Program-made: the position numbers and the translations under genes
Shown here: one piece after another, positions 18,061 through 26,862 of the stretch
Layout: each line of letters opens with the position of its first letter
How positions within the stretch are numbered: the stretch's first letter is position 1
Source of the DNA: Catalinimonas niigatensis
GTDB lineage: Bacteria; Bacteroidota; Bacteroidia; Cytophagales; Cyclobacteriaceae
Assembly: GCF_030506285.1 (NCBI RefSeq)
Contig: NZ_CP119422.1
Coordinates: 6,187,501 to 6,251,500, forward strand
Direction of reading: 5' to 3'
Length of the DNA stretch: 64,000 nt
The notes under the pieces: generated by a model
The model's input: the letters and a program-made list of their open reading frames with translations, nothing else
Databases searched by the model: none
What the model was told of the DNA's origin: nothing

Positions 18061-19872
18061 ATGAAATTAACAACAAAAATATATACAAGCCTGGCCATTG
18101 TACTGGCGGTAATGATGACCAGTAGTTGCGAAGACCGTCTTGACGAGCAACCCCGTTCTGTGCTTACGCCTGATTACTTCAGAACATCGGCCGGATTGCA
18201 GGCGGGGGTCACAGCTGCTTATGCACGTTTCAGGTATTTTTATGCCAACGAAGGGGGGATGAACATGACAGTGTATGGTACAGATGAGTATACCCATGCC
18301 CAGCAGACCACCAATCCACCGCTTAATGTGTATGATGATCAGTTAAATCCTATTTTGGGTGATTTAGGGGCAGCCTGGAACAATGCTTATCCGGCGATCA
18401 ATACCTGTAACGGTATCATTGAGATTGGAGCCGAAGCCACCGACCTTGAACCAGCAGAGCGCAATGCACTCATCGCCGAGGCCAAGTTTATTCGGGCGCA
18501 ATGGTATTTCATACTGGTGCAACTCTTTGGTGGTGTTACCCTTGACCTGGGATCGGGACCTTTACAGTTCAATACCAGTACGGAGAACTTTGCTTCACGG
18601 GCTACACTGGCAGAAAGCTATGACGCTATCGTAGATGACCTGGTATCCATTACCGATGGAGGAGAGGATGATCTGCCGGATGCCAGACCCACCGATCCCG
18701 GTCGTGCCTGGAAAGCCAGTGCCTTGCACTTGTTGTCTAAAGTATATCTGACCAGAGGCTGGTCGGACGCTGCCCAATCGGACGATTTCCAGAAAGCTTA
18801 TGATGCGGCGATAGAACTGATTAACAATAAAGCTACCTATGGAGTAGATTTGCTACCCGACTTTGCCCAGGTGCATGAACAGGGAAATGAGTGGAGTTCC
18901 GAAACCCTATGGCAGGTCAACTGGATTGACAATGTTATCTTCAATAACAACACTGCTTTCGGTGGGCCAGGCTATCAAAACAGGAGTAATTTCTTTTTCA
19001 ACCCTTTCTACGAACAGAACACTCCTGGAGTCGCGCGTAATGTGGAGTACGGTCGGGTGTGGGTGAGATACTGTCCAACCTCCTATACCACCAACATTGC
19101 TTTTGCCGACAAGATCAATGATACCCGTTATGACAAGAGCTTTAGGACGGTCTGGTATGTAAACGATCCATCCCGCAACAATCCGAAGGGCCTTGAATTG
19201 GGAGATACCGCCATCTGGATGGTGCCGGATTATCTGGCCGACGAAGTGGAGCCTACCATCAATGACAGAAGGTACGTGGTTTTCACGCCTACCGAAGCCA
19301 CCGATCCGGTTGCCTATTTTGGTGAAGGCACCAATTATGAGGATTACGATGGGTACAATGAGCAAAACAAATATTATCCTGCTCTCCTGAAATTTCTTTC
19401 TACGCAACCTCGGGAAGGTAATGACCCTAACGTGACTTCGGTTCGCCCTTTCATCGTCTATCGCTTTGCCGAAACCTATCTGATTGCTGCCGAAGCAGCC
19501 CTGCAATTAGGTAGTATTCAGGAGGCAGCAGATTTGATCAACGTGATCCGGACAAGAGCAGCGGCTCCCGGTGCCGAGGCCACCATGACCGCCAACACCC
19601 TGGCCGATCTGCAAAGCGAGGGTATTGACTATATCCTTGACGAACGCACCAGAGAGTTGGTGGGCGAGCAGATGCGATGGTTTGATCTGGTACGGACCGA
19701 TAAGTTGATTGAACGCGTCAATCGCTACAATGACTATCCTGCACGACCAGGTGCTATAATTCCTGATCCTCAGCCCTTTCATACGCTGAGACCTATACCG
19801 CAAGGACAGATAGATGCCTCGGTAAATCCAGAAGCTGAAAATGGGCAGTATCCTCAAAATCCAGGCTACTGA
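18061..19872 (+). CDS. SusD/RagB-type glycan-binding lipoprotein (xylan locus)
   Basis: A 603-residue outer-membrane lipoprotein that caps the SusC barrel and binds the glycan. The signal peptide ends in a lipobox (TSSC, Cys23) followed by EDRLDEQP, the standard SusD beginning. SusD landmarks are NAYPAINTCNGIIE, ALIAEAKFIRAQWYFILVQLFGG, the middle TPR-like helices, and near the C-terminus RFAETYLIAAEAALQLG and DERTRELVGEQMRWFDLVR. It follows susC by 6 bases, and a strong hairpin terminator comes 45 bases after its stop, so susCD is a two-gene transcript. Substrate is inferred from the neighbouring GH67 and GH10 genes to be glucuronoxylo-oligosaccharide. Confidence 0.94.
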   Translation: MKLTTKIYTSLAIVLAVMMTSSCEDRLDEQPRSVLTPDYFRTSAGLQAGVTAAYARFRYFYANEGGMNMTVYGTDEYTHAQQTTNPPLNVYDDQLNPILGDLGAAWNNAYPAINTCNGIIEIGAEATDLEPAERNALIAEAKFIRAQWYFILVQLFGGVTLDLGSGPLQFNTSTENFASRATLAESYDAIVDDLVSITDGGEDDLPDARPTDPGRAWKASALHLLSKVYLTRGWSDAAQSDDFQKAYDAAIELINNKATYGVDLLPDFAQVHEQGNEWSSETLWQVNWIDNVIFNNNTAFGGPGYQNRSNFFFNPFYEQNTPGVARNVEYGRVWVRYCPTSYTTNIAFADKINDTRYDKSFRTVWYVNDPSRNNPKGLELGDTAIWMVPDYLADEVEPTINDRRYVVFTPTEATDPVAYFGEGTNYEDYDGYNEQNKYYPALLKFLSTQPREGNDPNVTSVRPFIVYRFAETYLIAAEAALQLGSIQEAADLINVIRTRAAAPGAEATMTANTLADLQSEGIDYILDERTRELVGEQMRWFDLVRTDKLIERVNRYNDYPARPGAIIPDPQPFHTLRPIPQGQIDASVNPEAENGQYPQNPGY

Positions 19873-19916
19873 TGATGCCAAATTAATTCATGTGAGAGTA
19901 GAATAGATTGTTGTTT

Positions 19917-19950
19917 ATCCACCGGGTGTTTATCCGGTGGATATTCTTTA
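19917..19950 (+). terminator. Rho-independent terminator after susCD
   Basis: A perfect 9-bp stem ATCCACCGG/CCGGTGGAT (19917-19925 with 19934-19942) with an 8-base loop, followed by ATTCTTTA. It lies 45 bases after the susD stop codon. Confidence 0.75.
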
Positions 19951-20406
19951 AGTCTCAGTTTCCGAAGGAAGACAAATCCACTCCTTAAGGGAAGAAAATG
20001 TAAGCGATACAGTTAGTATTTTGCCATTAGAACATTATATTGAAAAACCGGAGGTAGGGGCTGAAATTCCAGCTGATCAATAGCGTCTTTGCACTTTATG
20101 ATGAGTGAAGGATGAAACGAAAAATTTGCCATTGCTTTGTTGAGAGTCACCGCAGTATTTTTCTTTTCTCAGCAGTGGGTCAGTCATGCACGTGAGTTGG
20201 GCAACGATGAGCACAGGACTTTGAGAGGGACAAAAATCAGGGAATAGAATAGATTTTGGCCTTAATTTTTCAGAAAAACAGGATTGAATCGCGCAATCGT
20301 TTGCATACTGAAATGAGTATGTTATATTCAGATTTTTTAAGATTGATATTTTCAAGACAAGGGATAACGCGAATTTGAATTGACACAACAACCTAACACC
20401 TTTATC
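19951..20406 (+). other. Intergenic region before the PmoA/ThuA gene, with an operator-like site
   Basis: About 450 bases without a supported gene; the minus-strand frame 20077-20391 has no protein-like pattern. It must hold the promoter of the following operon, but no exact TAnnTTTG was found. The LacI-type site at 20293-20304 is the main feature. Confidence 0.5.
20293..20304. promoter_or_regulatory. Candidate LacI operator (GCAATCGTTTGC)
   Basis: Perfect GCAA/TTGC arms around a TCGT centre, the best dyad of the four sites in this locus. It lies about 100 bases before the PmoA/ThuA start, linking that operon to the same regulators as lacI and susCD. Confidence 0.6.
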
Positions 20407-22380
20407 ATGTTTGATGCAGGAAAACTTTTACTACACGCACTGATTGTCTTGCTGACAGCTGCCTGCACATTGACCAATGCCCAGGAGGCTATCATCAGCG
20501 TACAGGCCGGCAGTCATGATCGCCGGAATACGCCTGTCTCTGCCAACCTGCAAAACCTGCCGCTACCCCTGGCTGAGTATGACTTACAGCTGATGGAATT
20601 AAAAGACGGGCAGGAAAAGCCCCTGGCTTCGCAACTTGAAATGGGTTATCATCCTCAGCTGCACTGGGTGCTGCAAGGAGAAACCCCCGCCGGTAGCAGC
20701 AGAACCTTTAGACTTTTTTTTACGCCTAAAAATGAAAAAGAAGTTGAGCGTGGACCCAAAGTGACTGCCGAAGATAGCGGCGAGGAGATACAACTCAGGC
20801 TGGGGGATAAAGAAGTGCTGGCCTATCATTATGGACTAACTCCTGTTCCGGATGGCGTTTCTGAAAGATATCGTCGTGGAGGCTATATCCATCCCTTAAA
20901 ATCACCTGAAGGTGGAGTCCTGACCCGTGTACAACCCCCTGATCATTACCACCATTACGGCATCTGGAATCCCTGGACTCATACCGAATACGAAGGTGAG
21001 GAAATTGACTTTTGGAATATTTATAAAGGTCAGGGCACGGTGCAGGTAAAAAATGGGCCTTTCGTAACAGAAGGCGATGTATACGGAAAAGTGACTGCCC
21101 TGCATGAGCATGTGGTGTTGGATACGCTGAATGCCGACAACAACAAAGTGGCCTTGAATGAGGAATGGGACATACGCGTCTGGAATACTGCTCCTGAAGC
21201 AGAAGTGTTTCTGGTAGATTTTATGTCAACCCTGAATGCACCCGGCAGTCCTCTCACCATCAAGGAATATCGTTACCAGGGATTTGGCTTCCGCGCCAAT
21301 GCGCAGTGGAACGATCAGAACACTACCCTCGTCACTTCCGAAGGCTATGATAAATCTGACGGCAATGGTACCCGTGCCCGCTGGTGCTATATGGATGGCC
21401 CTACCGAGGAAGGTAAAGCCGGGGTTTTATTCATGACCTCTCCGGTGAATTTTAATTATCCCGAGCAGCTACGTATCTGGCCTACCGGTGCCAATGAGGG
21501 TAAAGAGAATGTATTCTTTAATTTCAACCCGACTCAGGACAGAGACTGGACACTGGAGCCCGGTAATAATTACAGCCTCAAGTACCGTATGCTGGTCTAT
21601 GATGGGGAAATGGATAAAGCTACTGCCGAACGATACTGGAATGATTTTGCCCATCCACCCAAAGTAGAGATGAGTGTAATGCCTTCACTGGAAGGTAAAA
21701 AAGTACTGGTGTATACCAAAAATGGTGAAGGCTTTGTGCATGATAACCTTGCTGCCAGCGTCAAAGCCATCAAAAAGCTGGGCAAAGAAAATGGCTTTGA
21801 AGTGGATGCTTCTGATGATCCGACCCTGTTTACCGATGAAAACCTAAAACAGTACGATGCGCTGATCTTTTCCAGTACCAACAATAAAACCTTTGATACA
21901 GAAGCCCAGAAGAAGGCTTTCCAGAACTACATCCGTTCCGGTGGAGGTTTTGTCGGCATCCATTCGGCCAGCGGTTCGGAGCGCGATTGGCCCTGGTTTG
22001 CCCAGATGCTAGGCGGCAGGTTTTTGCGACATCCTCCCCGCCAGGATTTTGATGTGCTGGTGCTGGACAAAAACCATCCTTCCACGGCCTTTCTTCCGGA
22101 TGTGTGGAAAATAGACATGGATGAATGTTATTACCAGAAACATATGAACCCTAGTAATCATGTGCTTCTGGCTGCCGACCTGACTACCGTGGAAGATGAA
22201 AAGAGAGGAGAGTATCCTGATATCATTTTTGGAGATCAGTTTCCGCTCGCCTGGTACCATGAGTTTGAAGGCGGAAGACAGTGGTACACTGCCTTGGGCC
22301 ATCGGATTGAGCATTATTCTGACCCTACCTTTATGCGCCACATTCTGGGAGGCATACAGTGGGCAGTAGGGAGTGATTAA
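20407..22380 (+). CDS. PmoA-like (DUF6807) and ThuA-like two-domain exported protein
   Basis: About 657 residues. A hydrophobic leader (LHALIVLLTAACTLTNAQ) indicates export; a Cys at residue 20 could be lipidated, but the lipobox is weak. Residues about 25-420 match the PmoA-like DUF6807 fold, with a histidine-rich stretch PPDHYHHYGIWNPW and RYRRGGYIHPLKSP. Residues about 430-655 match the ThuA/trehalose-utilisation family (glutamine-amidotransferase-like fold), with YDALIFSSTNNKTF, SGGGFVGIHSAS and QFPLAWYHEFEGGRQWYTALGH. Neither domain has a firmly assigned reaction in this setting; ThuA-like proteins are often encoded beside Gfo/Idh oxidoreductases in sugar loci. A TTG at 20380 would lengthen the protein by nine residues; the ATG is preferred. 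The next two genes are Gfo/Idh-type and follow closely. Confidence 0.85.
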   Translation: MFDAGKLLLHALIVLLTAACTLTNAQEAIISVQAGSHDRRNTPVSANLQNLPLPLAEYDLQLMELKDGQEKPLASQLEMGYHPQLHWVLQGETPAGSSRTFRLFFTPKNEKEVERGPKVTAEDSGEEIQLRLGDKEVLAYHYGLTPVPDGVSERYRRGGYIHPLKSPEGGVLTRVQPPDHYHHYGIWNPWTHTEYEGEEIDFWNIYKGQGTVQVKNGPFVTEGDVYGKVTALHEHVVLDTLNADNNKVALNEEWDIRVWNTAPEAEVFLVDFMSTLNAPGSPLTIKEYRYQGFGFRANAQWNDQNTTLVTSEGYDKSDGNGTRARWCYMDGPTEEGKAGVLFMTSPVNFNYPEQLRIWPTGANEGKENVFFNFNPTQDRDWTLEPGNNYSLKYRMLVYDGEMDKATAERYWNDFAHPPKVEMSVMPSLEGKKVLVYTKNGEGFVHDNLAASVKAIKKLGKENGFEVDASDDPTLFTDENLKQYDALIFSSTNNKTFDTEAQKKAFQNYIRSGGGFVGIHSASGSERDWPWFAQMLGGRFLRHPPRQDFDVLVLDKNHPSTAFLPDVWKIDMDECYYQKHMNPSNHVLLAADLTTVEDEKRGEYPDIIFGDQFPLAWYHEFEGGRQWYTALGHRIEHYSDPTFMRHILGGIQWAVGSD

Positions 22381-22429
22381 TTACGATTAACTATATACTA
22401 ATACAATTCATTGCCAAAAAACATATACG

Positions 22430-23848
22430 ATGAAAAAGAAGAACCATATCAGTAGAAGGGATTACCTCAAAAAGTCAGCAATAGGGGCAGTGGGTGCTTT
22501 TGCAGTGCCTACCATCGTCCCTTCGTCAGTCTTTGGAAAGAATGCGCCCAGCAACAAAATTAATGTCGGGCAGATTGGCTTCGGCAGAATTGCCCGTGGA
22601 CATGACCTGCCGGAAACCCTCAAATACGATGTTGCCAGAGTTATTGCGGTGAGTGATGTGGATAGCAAGCGCAAAGAAGATGGAAAGCGCTTCATTGAGG
22701 GTTGGTACGAGGAAAACAAAGGCAAGAAAAAGTTTGTAGACGTAAAAATGTATGACGATTATCGGGAGATGCTCGCCAATCCCGATATAGACGCAGTCAT
22801 CATCAGTACGCCCGATCATTGGCATGCTCAGCCCGCTATTGAAGCAGCCCTGGCTGGTAAAGATATTTACCTGCAAAAACCCACTTCCCTCACCATAGAA
22901 GAAGGGCGTGCCATGAGCAATATTATGCACCGCACAGGGCAGGTATTTCAGCTGGGTAGCCAGCAGCGGTCCATGAATCCCTGGCCTCAGTTCAAAAGAG
23001 CCTGCGAGCTGGTGCGCAACGGAAGAATTGGAAAAGTGCATACGGTGAAAGTAGGCTTGCCTGGTGATCCCGGTGGAGAGGAAGAGCCGCCGATGCCGAT
23101 TCCTGAAAATCTCAACTATGATATGTGGCTGGGTTCCACGCCTTATGTCTACTATACCGAGAAGAGGGTGCATCCTCAGAACGATTATTCGCGTCCGGGC
23201 TGGTTGCGTTGCGAGCAATTTGGCGCAGGTATGATCACCGGATGGGGTGTGCATCACATAGACATCGCCCATTGGGGTATGGGTACGGAGTTTACCGGCC
23301 CGGTAGAAGTAGAAGCTACTGCCAGTTTTCCCAAATCAGGACTTTGGAACGTACACGGTGACTTTAACGTCACTGCCAAGTATGACAATGGGGTGACCAT
23401 GCTGGTGAGTGGCGATTATCCTAATGGCGTCCGCTTTGAAGGCTCCGAAGGATGGATCTTTGTGTCCAGAGGAGATGTGGCTGTAACCTCTTCCGATCCG
23501 AATTTTGGTAGCTCAGAAGCTTTTGCCGCCAGTGACAAAAAAATCCTGGAATCTAAGATCGGAGAAGATGAGATTCACCTGTATGAAAGTCCTGAGCAGC
23601 ATGGCAACTGGCTGGATTGCATCAAGAGTCGTAAGGAGACTATCTCTCCGGCAGAGGTAGCTCACCGTTCCTGTAGTGCCTGCTTGGTATCGCACATCGC
23701 CATGAAGATTCCCCGCAAACTGTATTGGGACCCGATCAATGAACGCTTTAAAAATGATGATGAAGCCAACTCCATGCTGGCGCGTTCCCAAAGGTATCCC
23801 TGGGGCTATCAGCATATAGATGCGCTGAAAGCAACTTATGCAAAATAA
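22430..23848 (+). CDS. Gfo/Idh/MocA-family oxidoreductase, Tat-exported
   Basis: A 472-residue NAD(P)-type sugar oxidoreductase with a twin-arginine signal (SRRDYLKKSAIGAVGAF), so it is probably folded with its cofactor and exported to the periplasm. The Rossmann domain begins NVGQIGFGRIARG and continues with AVIISTPDHWHAQP and the family's lysine motif as YLQKPTSLT (usually EKP). The C-terminal substrate domain contains MITGWGVHHIDIAHWGMG and CIKSRKETISPAEVAHRS. Exported members of this family usually hold a tightly bound NAD(H) and perform oxidation-reduction without free cofactor. The gene lies between the PmoA/ThuA gene and a second Gfo-like lipoprotein, within a probable uronate or keto-sugar operon. 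The exact substrate is unknown. Confidence 0.9.
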   Translation: MKKKNHISRRDYLKKSAIGAVGAFAVPTIVPSSVFGKNAPSNKINVGQIGFGRIARGHDLPETLKYDVARVIAVSDVDSKRKEDGKRFIEGWYEENKGKKKFVDVKMYDDYREMLANPDIDAVIISTPDHWHAQPAIEAALAGKDIYLQKPTSLTIEEGRAMSNIMHRTGQVFQLGSQQRSMNPWPQFKRACELVRNGRIGKVHTVKVGLPGDPGGEEEPPMPIPENLNYDMWLGSTPYVYYTEKRVHPQNDYSRPGWLRCEQFGAGMITGWGVHHIDIAHWGMGTEFTGPVEVEATASFPKSGLWNVHGDFNVTAKYDNGVTMLVSGDYPNGVRFEGSEGWIFVSRGDVAVTSSDPNFGSSEAFAASDKKILESKIGEDEIHLYESPEQHGNWLDCIKSRKETISPAEVAHRSCSACLVSHIAMKIPRKLYWDPINERFKNDDEANSMLARSQRYPWGYQHIDALKATYAK

Positions 23849-23923
23849 TTCTTCGTTTTTACGATGGTCTGTATAGGTTTGTGAATTCTTACCTATACAG
23901 ACTAATTTGTAAAGAAAAAAAGC

Positions 23924-25345
23924 ATGAACCTAAAACCTCTATTTGCCATCCTCATATTGATTGTAGCAGGATGTGCCAACTCACAGGAAAATGAAAATCC
24001 TTCAGATGAAACTACGCAGATGAACAACTTTACAGGCGCTTCCGGCGAAGTCAAACTGATGACCCTGGACCCTGGTCACTTCCACGCGGCCCTGGTGCAG
24101 AAGTTTATGTATGATCAGGTAGACTCAGTAGTGCACGTGTATGCCCCCGAAGGAGAAGATCTGCAAATGCACCTCAACCGTATTGAGAGCTTCAACAACA
24201 GAGAAGACAATCCTACCCATTGGGTGCAAGAAGTGTATACCGGGCCCGACTTCTTTGAAAAAATGATGGAAGAACAGCCGGGCAATGTGGTGGTACTTTC
24301 CGGCAACAACGCCAAGAAAACCGAATACATCAAAACCTCGGTAGAAGCAGGACTGAATGTGCTGGCAGATAAACCGATGGTGATCAAACCCTCAGACTAT
24401 CCGGCTTTGAAATCAGCTTTGGCTACTGCTCAGGAAAAGGGTGTGTTGCTCTATGACATCATGACCGAGCGCTATGAAATCAGCACCATGCTGCAGAAAG
24501 CACTTTCCCAACAGGCCTCTGTGTTCGGTGAACTGGAAAAAGGGACACCTGATGATCCTGCAATTTCTAAAATAAGTGTGCACCACTTTTTCAAATATGT
24601 ATCGGGTAGCCCGCTGATCCGTCCAGCCTGGTTTTTTGATACCGAGCAGCAGGGCGAAGGTATTGTAGATGTATCTACCCACCTGGTAGACCTCATCCTG
24701 TGGGAATGCTTCCCTGAAGAAGTGATTGATACTGCCAATACTGAGGTCGTCAGTGCCCGACGCTGGCCTACTAAACTTACACCCAGCCAGTTCAACAAAG
24801 TAACCAATCTGGAAGAGTATCCGGATTATCTGCAAAAAGACATTGAAGATGATTCAGTCCTGAATACCTATTCCAATGGTGAGTTTGTGTTTACTGTCCG
24901 TGGCGTGCATGGTAAAGTATCGGTCATATGGAATTTTGAAGCTCCTGAAGGTGCCATGGATACCCACTATTCTATGATGCGGGGCAGCCTGGCCAATCTG
25001 GTGATCCGTCAGGACGAGCCGCAAAATTATAAGCCTGCACTTTATGTAGAGCCTACCGCCGCCGTTACGGATCAGGGAGATTTTGAGCAGAAACTGAAAG
25101 CTGCACTTGATGAATTGAATGAAGAATATCCTGGCCTGAGCATGAAGAAAGCGGATAAGGGCTGGGAAGTAGAGATTCCTGAAGAGTATAAGGTAGGACA
25201 TGAAGCCCACTTCTCTCAGGTAACCGAAAAATATCTGCAGTATCTGAAGGAAGGTGAACTGCCGGAGTGGGAAATGGCCAATATGATTGCCAAGTATTAC
25301 ATCACCATGCAGGCATACGAGAAGAGCAGGACAGAGGTGCAGTAA
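23924..25345 (+). CDS. Putative oxidoreductase lipoprotein (Gfo/Idh/MocA-like)
   Basis: A 473-residue lipoprotein with lipobox VAGC (Cys17). The N-terminal half looks like a Rossmann-type Gfo/Idh domain with TLDPGHFHAALVQKF, NVVVLSGNNAKK and the lysine motif LADKPMVI. The C-terminal half resembles the 'putative oxidoreductase C-terminal' domain found in Bacteroidota sugar loci (EGIVDVSTHLVDLILWECFP, MRGSLANLVIRQ). It would be attached to a membrane facing the periplasm. It follows the Tat-exported Gfo/Idh gene by 75 bases and precedes the TRAP binding protein by 57, so these genes are likely co-expressed. The reaction is not known; action on the same sugar acid as the Tat-exported enzyme is a guess from position. 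Confidence 0.82.
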   Translation: MNLKPLFAILILIVAGCANSQENENPSDETTQMNNFTGASGEVKLMTLDPGHFHAALVQKFMYDQVDSVVHVYAPEGEDLQMHLNRIESFNNREDNPTHWVQEVYTGPDFFEKMMEEQPGNVVVLSGNNAKKTEYIKTSVEAGLNVLADKPMVIKPSDYPALKSALATAQEKGVLLYDIMTERYEISTMLQKALSQQASVFGELEKGTPDDPAISKISVHHFFKYVSGSPLIRPAWFFDTEQQGEGIVDVSTHLVDLILWECFPEEVIDTANTEVVSARRWPTKLTPSQFNKVTNLEEYPDYLQKDIEDDSVLNTYSNGEFVFTVRGVHGKVSVIWNFEAPEGAMDTHYSMMRGSLANLVIRQDEPQNYKPALYVEPTAAVTDQGDFEQKLKAALDELNEEYPGLSMKKADKGWEVEIPEEYKVGHEAHFSQVTEKYLQYLKEGELPEWEMANMIAKYYITMQAYEKSRTEVQ

Positions 25346-25402
25346 ATGCATTGCACCATGGGATAAGACAGTGTCCGGACAAAATGTAAAAACTTATGCG
25401 TA

Positions 25403-26389
25403 ATGAATAAGAATTTCCTAATACAGAAAAGCTGCTGGCTTTTAGTGCTGATGCTATTTTTTGGCTGTAAGGACAAAGAAGAAATTACGGTGCTGAGGCT
25501 CGCTCATGAACTGTCAGTAGACCATTCCGTGCATCAGGCCATGGTGTATATGGCAGAGCAACTGGAGAAGAAATCGGAGGGAAAGCTGCAGTTGAAAATT
25601 TATCCCAGCGGTCAGCTGGGGTCGGAGCGCGAGAGCCTGGAAATGCTTCAGTTTGGCAGCCTGGCCATGACCAAAGTATCAGCAGCAGTGATGGAGGGTT
25701 TTGTAGAAAAATACAAAATATTCGGCTTGCCTTATCTTTTTGAAAGTAAAGCCCATGCCTTCCGGGTGCTGGACGGAGAGATAGGTCAGGAGATTCTGAA
25801 CTCCGGAGAAGAATACTGGCTCAAAGGGCTGGGTTTTTATGATTCCGGCTACCGTAGTTTTTATACCAAAGACCGTCCGATCAACACTCCTTCTGACCTG
25901 GAAGGGATGAAAGTGAGGGTCATGAAAAGCAATACAGCCATTGAAATGGTGAAGGCCATGGGAGGCTCACCTACGCCTATCGCCTGGGGAGAATTGTATA
26001 CTGCCTTGCAAAGCGGCGTGGCAGATGCTGCGGAAAACAATGCACCCAGCTTTTATTTATCCCGCCATTATGAAGTATGTAAATACTACTCTATTGACGA
26101 ACATACCCAGGTGCCGGATGTGCTGCTCATCAGTCAGGTGGTCTGGAACAAACTGAGTGAGCAGGAGCAGCAGTGGGTGCAGGAAGCTGCCGACGAGTCG
26201 GTAGTGCGTCAGCGGGAGCTATGGGAGGTATCGGAGCGGGAGGCGATGGAAGCTGTGGAAGCCGCAGGGGTGGAAATCAATTATCCGGATAAAGAGCCTT
26301 TTCAGGAGGATGTGCAGAGCGTGTATGCAGAGTTTGAAGCTAATGAAACGCTGAATGCGCTTATTCAAAGAATCAAAGCAATACAATGA
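25403..26389 (+). CDS. dctP: TRAP transporter substrate-binding lipoprotein, DctP family
   Basis: A 328-residue DctP-type binding protein. The leader ends in a lipobox (FFGC, Cys22), so it is lipid-anchored rather than freely periplasmic. Family landmarks are LRLAHELSVDHSVHQAM, LKIYPSGQLGSERESLEML, FGLPYLF, and GMKVRVMKSNT, with Arg172 the expected carboxylate-binding arginine; then MGGSPTPIAWGELYTALQSGVADAAEN. DctP proteins bind organic acids including sugar acids; in this locus D-glucuronate or a related uronate/aldonate is likely. Its stop overlaps the DctQ start (ATGA), so the three TRAP genes are translationally coupled. Confidence 0.93.
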   Translation: MNKNFLIQKSCWLLVLMLFFGCKDKEEITVLRLAHELSVDHSVHQAMVYMAEQLEKKSEGKLQLKIYPSGQLGSERESLEMLQFGSLAMTKVSAAVMEGFVEKYKIFGLPYLFESKAHAFRVLDGEIGQEILNSGEEYWLKGLGFYDSGYRSFYTKDRPINTPSDLEGMKVRVMKSNTAIEMVKAMGGSPTPIAWGELYTALQSGVADAAENNAPSFYLSRHYEVCKYYSIDEHTQVPDVLLISQVVWNKLSEQEQQWVQEAADESVVRQRELWEVSEREAMEAVEAAGVEINYPDKEPFQEDVQSVYAEFEANETLNALIQRIKAIQ

Positions 26390-26862
26390 GTGTCAGAAAC
26401 AGGATAGACCAGAGTGTAAGATGGCTATTGATCATCATCATGAGTTTGATCGTCATAGATGTGAGTTTGCAGGTAATCAGCCGCTATCTTTTCCAGTCTC
26501 CTTTTGCCTTTACCGACGAACTGGCGGGTTATCTGCTGATCTGGCTGGGACTGTTAGGTTCGGCCTATGCTACCGGAGAAAAACAGCATCTGGCGATAGA
26601 CCTCATTTCAGGAAGCCTGTCGGCTGAGCGTAAACGTTATCTGGATATACTCATCAACATTTTGGTGATCAGCTTTGCTTTAAGCGTGTTGGTGGTGGGA
26701 GGCATATGGCTGGTGTACACCAGTTTCATCTTCGGACAGATTTCGGCTTCCTTACAGCTTTCTTTAGGCTATGTCTACATGGTCGTGCCACTTTCAGGTC
26801 TGCTGATCATTTACTATTCCATAGATAATACCCGCAACGTTTTACACCCAACCACCGAATAA
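26386..26862 (+). CDS. dctQ: TRAP transporter small permease, DctQ family
   Basis: A 158-residue four-helix membrane protein with the DctQ signature FAFTDELAGYLLIWLGLLGS followed by YATGEKQHLAIDLI. It is the small subunit that pairs with DctM to drive uptake with a sodium or proton gradient. It overlaps the DctP stop by 4 bases and the DctM start by one base (TAATG), showing tight translational coupling. Length and helix number are normal for the family. Confidence 0.93.
   Translation: MSVRNRIDQSVRWLLIIIMSLIVIDVSLQVISRYLFQSPFAFTDELAGYLLIWLGLLGSAYATGEKQHLAIDLISGSLSAERKRYLDILINILVISFALSVLVVGGIWLVYTSFIFGQISASLQLSLGYVYMVVPLSGLLIIYYSIDNTRNVLHPTTE

Noticed and set aside
20077-20391. A 104-codon minus-strand frame before the PmoA/ThuA gene
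   Set aside because: Composition is not protein-like, it overlaps the LacI-type site and the start of the operon, and no motif is visible.
22526-23272. A 248-codon minus-strand frame opposite the Gfo/Idh gene
   Set aside because: Antisense shadow of a clear oxidoreductase; histidine-rich runs come from the complementary codons.
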